A DNA stretch of 64,000 nt from positions 27,864-91,863 of the forward strand of contig MCGT01000057.1 in NCBI GenBank assembly GCA_002104935.1. The letters are read 5' to 3'. Position 1 is the first letter of the stretch; every line of letters begins with the position of its first letter. Shown in pieces: positions 45,083-54,275 of the stretch. The translations under genes were made by a program, and so were the position numbers. Under the pieces are notes generated by a model. The model had not been told where the DNA came from and ran no database searches. It saw only the letters and a program-made list of their open reading frames with translations. The DNA comes from Hesseltinella vesiculosa (lineage: Eukaryota > Mucoromycota > Mucoromycetes > Mucorales > Cunninghamellaceae).

Positions 45083-45371
45083 ATGCTTTTGTGCCTATTA
45101 TTTAATAGCCAATGGAAATGGAGGAAAATCAATTTTATTACAAGCCCAATTGGGCCGAATCGGCCAAAATGGGCCCCTCTAATCATCACTTGTTAACAAA
45201 TACAAGGTTCTGTTGTTATTGCTTAGAAATGGGAACAGGAATCGGATAATGAAGATTGCCGAAACGAAAAGTGTTTATTAACGGTGGAAATAGTAGAAAA
45301 AGACGTGGGGTGAAGGTGAAAATAGGGAAGACAGAAGGAATATGCTGATGATATAGGCATGGGCTAAAAGA
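45083..45371. other. Spacer between minisatellite and C2H2 family gene
   Basis: About 290 bp, mixed composition, including the 3' UTR side of the minus-strand gene. Nothing else was seen. Confidence 0.4.
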
Positions 45372-47065
45372 TCAATTGCCAAGAGGAAAGCTTGCTTTGC
45401 GCTTCTTATTGCTTGTCTGAGTAAAATCTCCAGTGTACCAGGTAGAATGAGTTGGGCAGCGTAAGTTGTCGATGCTTGTAGCTACAGGACAGCACAGTGT
45501 TTTATGTATCTTGATCAGCAGCACCAAATCATCCAAACGACCTACAAGGTTGAGCAGTTCGGACTTCTTCATTGGAATGTCGATCGCTGTAATTTCTGTG
45601 AAGGTGTAGACTTTGTCATACTTCAGGTGCATCACGAACCAAATAATAGTTGGCCCTAGTACAAATGTAAATCAGTCTTTTTTTTTTTTTTTTTTTTTTT
45701 TTATGAACCTGTAACTTGGAAACCGATGACATGATCCAACTTTAATTGGTCACAGGCGTCCTTGCAAAATACAGCTACGCGACAAAAGTCGTGAGCCAGC
45801 AGCGACGAGGAAATGTTCTTGGAAGGTTTGACTTCGCCATAAACATTCGTGTACGCATATTGATATGCGTTGTAAACATCCACCTTGTAGTCTGGTCGGT
45901 TGTTGTTAGCGGTTTCATGTTCATCAGCCACAAAGTTAGAACTATCCAATGAATAGAAAAAAATGAGGACTGAACTGACGCAGAAGAAGGTTGGCAATAG
46001 CCTACCAATGAGCGATTTTAGACGGTTGCTTTGAGGAGAAAAGGCCGCTGATAAATGGATGTATGTAGCTTGCTGTGAAATGCATTTCAGACAAGGATTT
46101 CATATCACAGTCATATATTTCTGGGATCCTATCACGCTTGTGGCAGTAAGTAAAACAAAAAAAACCGATTTGAAGTAACAGCACTTACAATCCGACAATT
46201 GCACGGATAACACCTCGTTCATAATCATTCAATGCTTCGCAAAGGTCAAGCAGTTGCATTCGGGCTTTGTCTTCATTAATTATACCGTTAACTAAATCCT
46301 GAGAAAGTAAGAAAGTAAAAATATGAATAAATCAACAAAAATGGGATGTCTACGGAAATAATTACCGCGAGGATTTTCTTCACCTGCACCATCTGCTGCG
46401 GATTGAATGGGTCGGCTTGATAATGTTGTTTTAACATGTCCTGACGCATCTCTTGCAATAAAGTTGGAGGGAACAGATCATCGGGCAGACTTTGGTAGTC
46501 GAACCGCTTTTGTAGGACAAGAACTCCAGACATCGACCTATGAAGAAAACAAGCGTCAATAAAAAAAAAAATTAAACTAAACTTACAGCAGCTCGTTGAA
46601 CTGTTTATCGATTTGGTATTCACCCAAGTGCGAACACCTAGTGCGAAACTCATAAAATTTCTGTGATAGATCGTGCTCGCCAATCACCCATCGTTTCGTT
46701 TCCGAGGGCAATTCTGGTTGAGGGACATTGTCACTGTGAACAATAAACAGCATTATATATGTTTTATGTCTCTTAAATGGTGAAGGTGAATACCTGACAA
46801 TATGTAACTCCATAATATGACTAGCAAGTTGTTGTTTCTCAGCAAAAGATTGACTACAGGACAAGCAGGCATATGCGATGGAGGCATTCGGATACTTCTT
46901 TACGTTTGTCTCATTAAATGCAAGGGTGTCATTGTTTCGATCGCGAATATTTCTTGGCGTTACAGATAATTGATGTATCCGATGAATATGCTTACGCCCC
47001 ATTTGGAATGTGGAGAACGATGACCCGCAAAAGGGGCATTCCTTTTTCAAGAGTGTCGTTTCCAT
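45372..47065 (-). CDS. C2H2-finger protein of an uncharacterised family
   Basis: Seven exons (47065-46794, 46733-46587, 46537-46366, 46298-46189, 46128-46006, 45941-45709, 45655-45372) sum to 447 codons (446 aa). Two C2H2-like zinc fingers open the protein: CPFCGSSFSTFQMGRKHIHR-x-H and CLSCSQSFAEKQQLASH-x4-H. The rest is novel to me: TKRWVIGEHDLSQKFYEF, LQKRFDYQSLPDDLFPP, VDVYNAYQYAYTNVYGEV, then TIIWFVMHLKYDKVYTFTEI. A truncated relative lies at 53433-53889 with the same intron position, so this is a multigene family. The finger composition hints at nucleic-acid binding, but the rest could be of transposon or virus-like origin. Exon 5's acceptor (at 46128) is the least certain. Confidence 0.7.
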
Positions 47066-47144
47066 GAAACAGAAAGAGAAACGCCGCACATCGATTTTTT
47101 TTTTTTCGTTTCCTTTCGTCCCTTTCAGCTTTTGCCAGCTTCCC
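47066..47144. promoter_or_regulatory. 79-bp divergent promoter, C2H2 family gene / SET gene
   Basis: Only 79 bp separate the two divergent ATGs. The gap contains a T11 tract (47096-47106) and little else. Transcripts probably start inside or overlap the other gene's 5' end. Confidence 0.6.
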
Positions 47145-48872
47145 ATGCTCGACGCAGCAAAATACAACCTATCAACTGTTGTTAATCAAAACCAGTTTTT
47201 GGATGCCGTTGACCTAGAGGTGCGATCTATCGTGGGTCGCACGCTTGTGGCTAAACGTGCACTTGTTCCAGGTGAATCGGTGCTGGTTGAACAGCCCTTG
47301 CTTCAGTATTTTTTACAGCCTAGTTGCCGATCGTCCTTGTCTCCATATTACACAAAAGCCATGTGGAAACAGCTGAATAAGTACGTGGTGGAGCTCGATC
47401 AAGATCAGTCATCCCCTTTTGTTCCAGGATTGCCAGCCGCTACCCTTGCCTATCTCCAGATTGATCCGCCTCCTCTACGACAGCGCATCAAGCGCACGCC
47501 TAGCGTCGATCATGCCGATTTGGACTTTTTTTACTACCCCAATCTCGACATGGACCACCCCACGGTTCAGCTGATTGTCGGCTACTGCCGCAATGTCACC
47601 TGCGAGATCGCCCTCTTTCAGCATGTTGAGGCCGAGCAACTGGCCACGTTTCTCCTGAAGATCTACGGTAACGCCCATACTGTTGCCCTTGATCGGCAGT
47701 CACTTGCACGAAAAGGTTGTGCCACCACCCACTCGGCCAAGAAGCATCGTCGCAGTACCACCTACGCCGATCGATACCAATCTGCACCCTGGCCTCCTTC
47801 GCCTTTAGGCCCACGGCCCAGCATTGCCCTGATGACCTGGGGCTCCAAGTTCACTCACTCCTGCTCGCCTAACCTACTCTTACACTTTGACAATGCCTCC
47901 AATACCATGACCTTTACTGTGACTCGCCCAGTCACGGCAGGCGAGGTCCTCACCTTTTCTTACTTGCCCGAAAACGACGACCTGGGCGGTCTGATCTGTG
48001 GCACCACCAGGGACCGCCGCCGCAAATTGAACCAATTCAAATTCTTCGACTGTGGCTGTGACCGATGCAATGCCAAAGACATCAATGGTCGCTGTAACTG
48101 CAGCACCTGTGACAGCGACGCTGTCACCTCATTCAATGGCTTGTCGGGTGCTTGGCAATGTGATCGCTGTGGCTCTACTGAGCTGCCTGAGTTTTTACTT
48201 TTGGACAAAGGGGAAGCCTATGCCAGCAGCATGGTTACTGCACTGGCAACCAAGCTTCGCGACCCAGACCAAGCCGGCGAAGTTGTCACCATGATAGAGC
48301 CATACCTTATGGAAGACCTGATCCCCACTCTGCCCCGGACGCATTGGACCTTTGGTTATGCCCAGGGCCTCCTGGCATGGTATCACCTTGACCTTCTACC
48401 TAGTACTTTTGGCACCGGCCTGGCTAGCCAATTGAACGCCACATCGTCGGGTCTCCGCGAAGCTTCGGTCTTCTTGAATGACTATCTGCATGATGCTCTC
48501 TGGTCCAGCAACCCTCTGCCCGTGTTTATGGCCAGCTGGATGGTCCTTTCACCCGTGATTCAAGCTGTGACCCGAGGCACCGAGGAGAAGCAATATCGTG
48601 TACAAGAAAAAGTTCTACGACAACGATCAGATAGCGATGATTCCAGCAGCGATGAAGATGAAGCCCCTGAGGCTCCTGAGCTTTTGGCTCCGCTGGTGCT
48701 GCCGATGCCTGAAGAATGGCAAAAAGACGTGCTGGCCATTCACCACACCGTCATGAACCTTTGGCTGCCTACCGTCAACGCTGTCTTTCAGCAGCCCCCT
48801 GCCCTCATTGCTGATCGAATCCGCCAAATCCAGCAATGGTCCCTGCGCATTCAGGAATCCATGGCCCTCTGA
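47145..48872 (+). CDS. SET-domain protein (SMYD-like lysine methyltransferase)
   Basis: A single exon encodes 575 residues from the ATG at 47145. The split SET domain has RSIVGRTLVAKRALVPGE at the start (S-ET-N: G-x-G-like strand, here I-V-G-R-T-L-V-A). The catalytic THSCSPNLLLHF is near residue 245 and TAGEVLTFSYLPE near 275 (the G-E-x-x-x-x-x-Y block). Post-SET cysteines follow as FFDCGCDRCNAKD and CNCSTCDSD, and a CDRCG knuckle (WQCDRCGS). The C-terminal region is TPR-like helical with an acidic stretch (DSDDSSSDEDEAPEAPE). This is the SMYD/SET5 arrangement without a MYND finger between the SET halves. Substrates (histone or non-histone lysines) cannot be inferred. Absence of introns contrasts with its neighbours. 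Confidence 0.85.
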   Translation: MLDAAKYNLSTVVNQNQFLDAVDLEVRSIVGRTLVAKRALVPGESVLVEQPLLQYFLQPSCRSSLSPYYTKAMWKQLNKYVVELDQDQSSPFVPGLPAATLAYLQIDPPPLRQRIKRTPSVDHADLDFFYYPNLDMDHPTVQLIVGYCRNVTCEIALFQHVEAEQLATFLLKIYGNAHTVALDRQSLARKGCATTHSAKKHRRSTTYADRYQSAPWPPSPLGPRPSIALMTWGSKFTHSCSPNLLLHFDNASNTMTFTVTRPVTAGEVLTFSYLPENDDLGGLICGTTRDRRRKLNQFKFFDCGCDRCNAKDINGRCNCSTCDSDAVTSFNGLSGAWQCDRCGSTELPEFLLLDKGEAYASSMVTALATKLRDPDQAGEVVTMIEPYLMEDLIPTLPRTHWTFGYAQGLLAWYHLDLLPSTFGTGLASQLNATSSGLREASVFLNDYLHDALWSSNPLPVFMASWMVLSPVIQAVTRGTEEKQYRVQEKVLRQRSDSDDSSSDEDEAPEAPELLAPLVLPMPEEWQKDVLAIHHTVMNLWLPTVNAVFQQPPALIADRIRQIQQWSLRIQESMAL

Positions 48873-48879
48873 TAGATTT

Positions 48880-48885
48880 AATAAA
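48880..48885 (+). terminator. Candidate polyadenylation signal AATAAA
   Basis: AATAAA lies only 8 bp after the SET gene stop. The next gene begins ~120 bp on, so intergenic space is minimal. Confidence 0.4.
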
Positions 48886-49001
48886 GGTAGACTTTTTTTT
48901 CGAGGCTTTTTTTATAGAAGGTGCGTCGCGCTTTTTTTTTTTTTTTTTTTCTGTCTTCTTTTTTTCTTTTCTCTCTCCCCTCTCTCAAACCTCGCTTGAC
49001 A

Positions 49002-50653
49002 ATGGCTGAAATCATATCCTATTTAGACACAACCATACAACATGAAAAGAAAACAGTAAGCTTGGAGCATATAATGTTAAATCTGTCCTCATTTTTTGTA
49101 TCGCCTCTGCTGTAAAGATCACATTTAAAGGTCTCTCTCGAGCAATGAATCTCCATGTCAATGTTGCTAAACAGTAAGTTGTTGATGAAAAAGAGTACAA
49201 ACAGCAATGTTTTAGATTGAACTGATGGATCAATGTAGAGCTCTCTATGATTACGCCGCTTCCCATCAGGATCTTACTGCAGTTTACAGCGTCAGCGGTT
49301 CCTTGGAAAACAAATCGTTCCTCGTCAAGCTATCAACTGCAAATGATCTCAACGGTACGAAGATAAATGGGCTGCATGATAAAGGATCCTAACATTTTTA
49401 TTTTTTATCAAGACACCAAACATCTCTTTCAAAAAGTCCTTGGCGTCCACGTGTATTGTATCCTTCCCAATATGCCCAAAGTAAGCGCAGCCTAGGAATT
49501 TCGCAACTTCCTCAGAGACCGACTTCACATTCCCTCCTTACAAAACCTAGGACGCTGCGCCACTTGTGCAGGCCAACCATGATTTAGCAAACGCTTCCAT
49601 TGATGATCGTTTCGAGTAAGTCAGGTGGAAAACAAAAGTCTTTCACGCACTGCTGATAACTCACTTTTGGAACCCCAGACAGGGCATGATCAGAAACAAA
49701 GCCATCACATTGCGTAGCAAATCAACTGTGAAGGCGGCCCCTCCTGCATCTACGCCACCTACGACCTCCCAGCCTGCGCCCAAGCCTGTCTCCAACCCCG
49801 TACTCAACAAGGCTTCAAAGACAACATCCCCCGCGTCGGCAAAACCTATCACCCAAACAAAGGCGACTGCAAAAGTAAACGAAAGTGATTCTCTGGTAGG
49901 GCGCTAACACCTGTTTTTTTTATTACCGTTCAGGCAACCACGCCCGCCAAACGAAAGGCGACATTAACATTTGATGGACACAAAGCCAAGAAGCAGGCTG
50001 TGCAGGAAAAAGTTAACGATGACAAGCCAACGACATCCCGCAAAGTCCGCACCATCCAAGGTAATATGGGCGACACCAATATCGAAACCAAACAAGTCGC
50101 TTTGAAGGTGGCTAATATTTGTTTTTGTGCCATTCGCTCTAGAATCGGACGAGGAGGAGGAAGAGGAGGACGAGGAATCACTAGATGCTCGCTTAGCCCG
50201 ATCTGCCACACTTCAAAACAACGATGACTTTTTCAGCGACGATGAAGACGACGTCAAGGATCATGATATGAATGACGCTCAGCCAAAATCACCTGAACCT
50301 GCAGCCCAGCCCTCATCACCTGTCGAGACCACTGAATTATCGGAAACCACATCAGCACCTGGCGTGCGGCGTAGAAAGATCCAGCGCAAAAAGACATACA
50401 AAAATGAGCAAGGCTATTTGGGTAAGTCGACCACCAGCTGCTCTGTTTTGCTCACCCTTTTATCTCTTGCATATGTTTCCTAGTCACGGAAATGGTGTCA
50501 GATTGGGAAGAAGTTCCAGAAGAAGACGTACCTTCAACTTCCGCAAAACCTGTTCAGAAACCTGCGCCTGCACCTACCTCGAAAAAATCATCTGGTTCCA
50601 AGAAGACCAACACGGAGCAACGTAGTCTTCTCAGCTTCTGGGGCAAGCGATGA
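49002..50653 (+). CDS. DNA polymerase delta subunit 3 (POLD3/Cdc27)
   Basis: Nine exons (49002-49055, 49118-49173, 49239-49354, 49413-49480, 49551-49615, 49679-49895, 49934-50060, 50143-50421, 50484-50653) give 384 codons (383 aa). The N-terminal winged-helix region (MAEIISYLDTTIQHEKKT, FKGLSRAMNLHVNVAKQ, DLTAVYSVSGSL) is that of the p66/Cdc27 family, which bridges to the p50 subunit. The middle is a low-complexity Pro/Lys/Glu linker with an acidic block. The protein ends in a PIP box, QRSLLSFWGKR (Q-x-x-L-x-x-F-W), that docks on PCNA, as in all POLD3 orthologs. Length is near S. pombe Cdc27 (372 aa). It converges with the FYV7-like gene; the stops are 140 bp apart. Confidence 0.9.
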
Positions 50654-50793
50654 TTCGTACTGCATGGATAATATGCAGATTGCATTAAACGGGTTTTTTT
50701 AATTTGCGTAATAGAGCTAGAACAGGAAGGGAGAGGGTAAATGCAAAAGGATAAAACATTCTAAAATATGATGCGCGCTGAGAGTGAGGTTGT

Positions 50794-51513
50794 TCATTTT
50801 TGCTTTTCAAGACGGTCCAGCAAAATATGCATTTGGGTGGCGAGGTTGGGTTGACCATTTTTGTGCTTGGCCAACATCTTGCCTCGTTCCTTGTTGCGAT
50901 GTTGGTAATATTGTTTCCGTTCCTTGATTTGCTTGGCCACGTTTGCATGACGCTTTCCCTTTTCCTCCTGGCTCGTTTGTACTTTTTTGGTATGTTCGTC
51001 CAGCTGGGCTTTGAAGGGGTTGGGCTTGTGTCTACAAAGCGTGTCAGTAACCTCGCCGTATTTTTTTTTTCCTAGTCAGCTTACGTCTTGGTATGATCTT
51101 GTTCATCATCGCTCGTCTGCTTTCTTCTACGATCTTCGGTTTTTACAGGTGCAGTGAAGGTGCCTTCTCCATACTCGACAACGTTGCCATCCTCGTCAAT
51201 CGTTCGTTCAAAGATCTGCGATTCAAGTTGGATCAATGTCAATTCTAATACTGATTTCTTGTAGAATGATAACTTGCCTCCTTGACATAGTCAGGTGTAT
51301 CTTGAGAATATTCAGTGGCAAGATCCTTGTAGTATTGACTCTTGACTTTGGCTTTGTGGATGATTTCTTGCTTCTTCTTTTTCACTATTCGAAAAGGGAA
51401 TCAGGTCTCTTCCTTTATGGCTCGTATACGATCAATAAACTCATCGATTTACCCTTTCGCTCCAGGGCTGTCAATGGTTTCTGTTTTTTTTCTCTGGGTT
51501 GTTTTGGTGACAT
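50794..51513 (-). CDS. rRNA-processing protein FYV7/CCDC59-like
   Basis: Four exons (51513-51453, 51384-51278, 51215-51085, 51031-50794) encode 178 residues. The sequence is highly basic and charged: MSPKQPREKKQKPLTALER at the start, VKKKKQEIIHKAKVKSQYYK, then THKPNPFKAQLDEHTKKVQT. It ends with GQPNLATQMHILLDRLEKQ, the (R/K)-x-x-x-x-x-x-G-Q-P-x-(M/L) tail typical of Fyv7/CCDC59 proteins. These are nucleolar factors for early 18S rRNA/90S pre-ribosome processing. The intron after DYVKE begins with GC (GCAAGT), a good GC-AG donor. Length (178) is close to yeast Fyv7 (151). Confidence 0.75.
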
Positions 51514-51756
51514 TTGATCAAGTGAATCGAGACAATGGGAAAAGAAGAAAAAAAAAAAAATTTCATGGCGAGGCGGAAAAGTTTCCTACCCAGCCAGCCT
51601 TTCCCAAGCGCAGCAGTTTGGGCGATCAGGGGAAGGTGTTGCTACTTTGTCCTATGGCAACTCCTTTTTCTTGGCCATGGTGATCAGGAGAGGGTGCTAT
51701 TTTTCTATAAAAGTTGGGCTTTCGTAAAGAAAAAAAAAACCTTCTTTTTGAAGCAA

Positions 51757-53350
51757 ATGAAAATGCTAAAATCTTTTTTCTTTTTGGTTTTGATGCTGAG
51801 AGCACTCGCCCACGCTGCTCATACCCGGTCTTCAGAAATACCAGTACCCCAAAGAGATCCTTTTTACAACCCACCTTTGAGTTTCCACCAAGAAAAGCCC
51901 GGGACAATCCTAAGATCAAGGCAGCTATCGCATGAAAGTCTTCAAACCGTTTTTTCTTTCAAACAGAATTTAAAGTCCGTCCATCAGCTGCTTTTCCGGA
52001 CAACAGATGCCTTGGACCAGCCCATCGCAACTGTTGTCACCGTCATGGTCCCGTTTCATGCGAATATGTCAAGACTTTTGATGTACAATCCAATCGAAAA
52101 TGCTGATTTCATCGAATGTAATGGATCAACGAAATGTACGCCAGCGCTGGCTCCTTTTTTACATGCTTTCTTTTTTTTTTTTTTTTACTCCTGAACCTAC
52201 AAAACAGGTGCAATTAGCTACACACTGCGAAGCGGATCAAAGGAAATATCTAAGGTAAAGCTCCATTGGCGCCCACCCCCAAGTGAAACGCCTGACCCCT
52301 TTCTCTCTCTCTCTCTCGTTACAAAGACGACACCGCTTGAGATGCTCCTTATGGAAGGGTACCTTATGTCGGGCATGGTTGTGGCTGCCACAGATTACGA
52401 AGGGCCGCAATCAGGGTATGGAAATGGAAAACTCGAAGGGCAAGCATTGCTGGATGCAACTCGTGCCTTGATGACGAGCCAAGAAATCACCGGTGTCTCT
52501 GCTAGTGCCGAGATTCAAATCCATGGGTATTCTGCTGGCGCCATTCCAGCTTCCTGGGCTCTTCAGCTGCAGTCAACGTACGCTCCTGATATTCGCTATA
52601 TTGGTGCCGTCATCGGTGGAACACTGGTAGATATGGAACCAAACTTGCATTTTCTGTTAGAACACAGCAAAGACTGTCAAGAAGCGTTGGCTGTCTTGGT
52701 TGGTCTTGCCAACAGCGACCCCGAGTTTGACCAGTTTCTTCAATCCAGCATCCGCCCAGATAAGCAAAACCTCATCGACTCACTCCGACACTCTTGCCTG
52801 GATATGGCTGGCCGTCGAGATTGCCAGCAATTCGACAGTCTCTTTACCATTCCTGATTTTTTTAATCAATCTGTCACCCAGCGTATGTTTCGAGAAAACC
52901 ATCTGGGTTTGGGATCTGCGCCTTCCTCGTCCATTCCCATCTTAATGTACCACGCCTCGGTAACCAGTAAAAAAAAAAAAAAAGGAATGCGCATCCTGCT
53001 TACTTTTATTTTAAACCACACCCCATTTCAACTATGATCGTCAGAAAGATGGAACTATACTCTATCAACCAGCATACAACCTCTATAAAAACTGGTGTGC
53101 TAGGGGCTCGACGATCCATTTTTTGACCGACACGACCTCTGACCACCGGGATCTGGCACTGTTCGGGCTCTCAAATGCCATCAACTTTGTTTTGGATCGC
53201 TTCAATGGCGTGCCCATAGGTTCGTCTTGTTCGGAAGAAACGGTTGTCAATCCTCTTGTCAAACCACGAAACTTTACTAAATTCATCATTTCCCTCGTCA
53301 AGCAAGGTTCCTTTCTCCTCGGATTTCCTGTTGGTCCAGGGATCCTATGA
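51757..53350 (+). CDS. Secreted lipase (fungal LIP family)
   Basis: Four exons (51757-52135, 52208-52254, 52327-52959, 53045-53350) encode 454 residues. The start MKMLKSFFFLVLMLRALAHA is a signal peptide. Characteristic blocks of the secretory lipase family (PF03583, Candida LIP-like) are present: TTPLEMLLMEGYLMSGMVV, ATDYEGPQSGYGNGKLEG, the nucleophile elbow IHGYSAGAIPASWALQL (G-Y-S-A-G), GAVIGGTLVDM, and near the C-terminus DTTSDHRDLALFGLSNAINF, holding the catalytic His in a D-H-R-D-L context. It should be secreted and hydrolyse lipids/esters. Many N-glycosylation sequons (N-x-S/T) are visible, e.g. NMS, NGS, NQS. An intron ending near 52326 has a CT-repeat polypyrimidine tract. Confidence 0.85.
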
Positions 53351-53432
53351 GCGCTGGTTTTTTTTTTTTTGTATTAGCGGTCTTCCACCCAACCTTGTTC
53401 AAGTGATATCAAGTAAAATTTTCCCCATTCTC

Positions 53433-53889
53433 CTAGTGTCCAGTGGTATTTTTTCGTTTCCTATCCTTCTTTTTATCCAATATAAACTTAACATCAGTTG
53501 AAGTCAGAGAATCACGGCGCCAAGAAGAGATATCATCGTTGTTGTTGTCAGGCTTGCACAAAATTTCAAAGGTATGTATGACATTTTTTAACTGACTAAA
53601 GTTTGTGAGGTAAGCAGGCACCTCCATAACAGACATTGGGCATTGAACGCGGGCCAATTCAGTCATGATATACAATCCATCAGCATGTAGTTTGGTCAAA
53701 TAAAAGGTGATGTACGGGCCTAGAAAATAGAATACAGTTAGAATTACAATCAACTCGTACATTTTTGCCGTCACGAAACTCACCAACAACATGAATTGCC
53801 AAATTGCCAGATAACTTGTTCTCATCGATCGCATTTTTACCAAATACAGTGTGGGTATCGACACCCCGCTCAGGCCCTGTCACAAGCAC
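53433..53889 (-). pseudogene. Truncated relative of the C2H2-family gene at 45.4 kb
   Basis: Two exons are readable on the minus strand, joined at an intron ending just before G-P. The second reads PYITFYLTKLHADGLYIMTE, then MEVPAYLTNFSQLKNVIHTF-E-I-L-C. This aligns with the last exon of the gene at 45372-47065 (P-T-I-I-W-F-V-M-H-L-K-Y-D-K-V-Y-T-F-T-E-I and L-V-G-R-L-D-D-L-V-L-L-I-K-I-H), with the same intron position (…V-x-G|G-P). The N-terminal zinc-finger part is absent. It ends in a basic tail (LDKKKDRKRKNTTGH). No start with supporting context was seen, so it is probably a 3' fragment or decayed copy. Confidence 0.6.
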
Positions 53890-54275
53890 GGGTCACCTGC
53901 TTGTTGTGATTCAATTGTAGTGTACCGAAATCGTCGGTTTGGCCAGGTTTCACCGAAACCATGGCCTCGTGTCACCTACCTGGCTGGCGCGCAGCGCCTA
54001 GATTTTTTTTTTTCTTTTGGAGAGAGAGAGAGAGAGAGAGAGATCCAACAATGGCCATGAAAAATGATAAAAAATAAAAAAAAGTATATGATACCATGGG
54101 AGATCTCTCAATATTGAAGTTACATACACCTGGGGCAGACCTACAGGCCAGCTTGGGGAATTTATTCAGAATTTTGGCGGCAAAAAAAAAAAAAAGGTAC
54201 AGAGAGAGAGAGAGAAAGAGGGGGAAATGAAAAAAAAAAAAAGAAAATCAAGGTCAAGCCTCTACATCAAGATGA
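53890..54275. other. Intergenic region with GA microsatellites
   Basis: (GA)n repeats near 54022-54042 and 54203-54213 and A tracts near 54182, 54231. No coding exon was supported. Confidence 0.4.
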
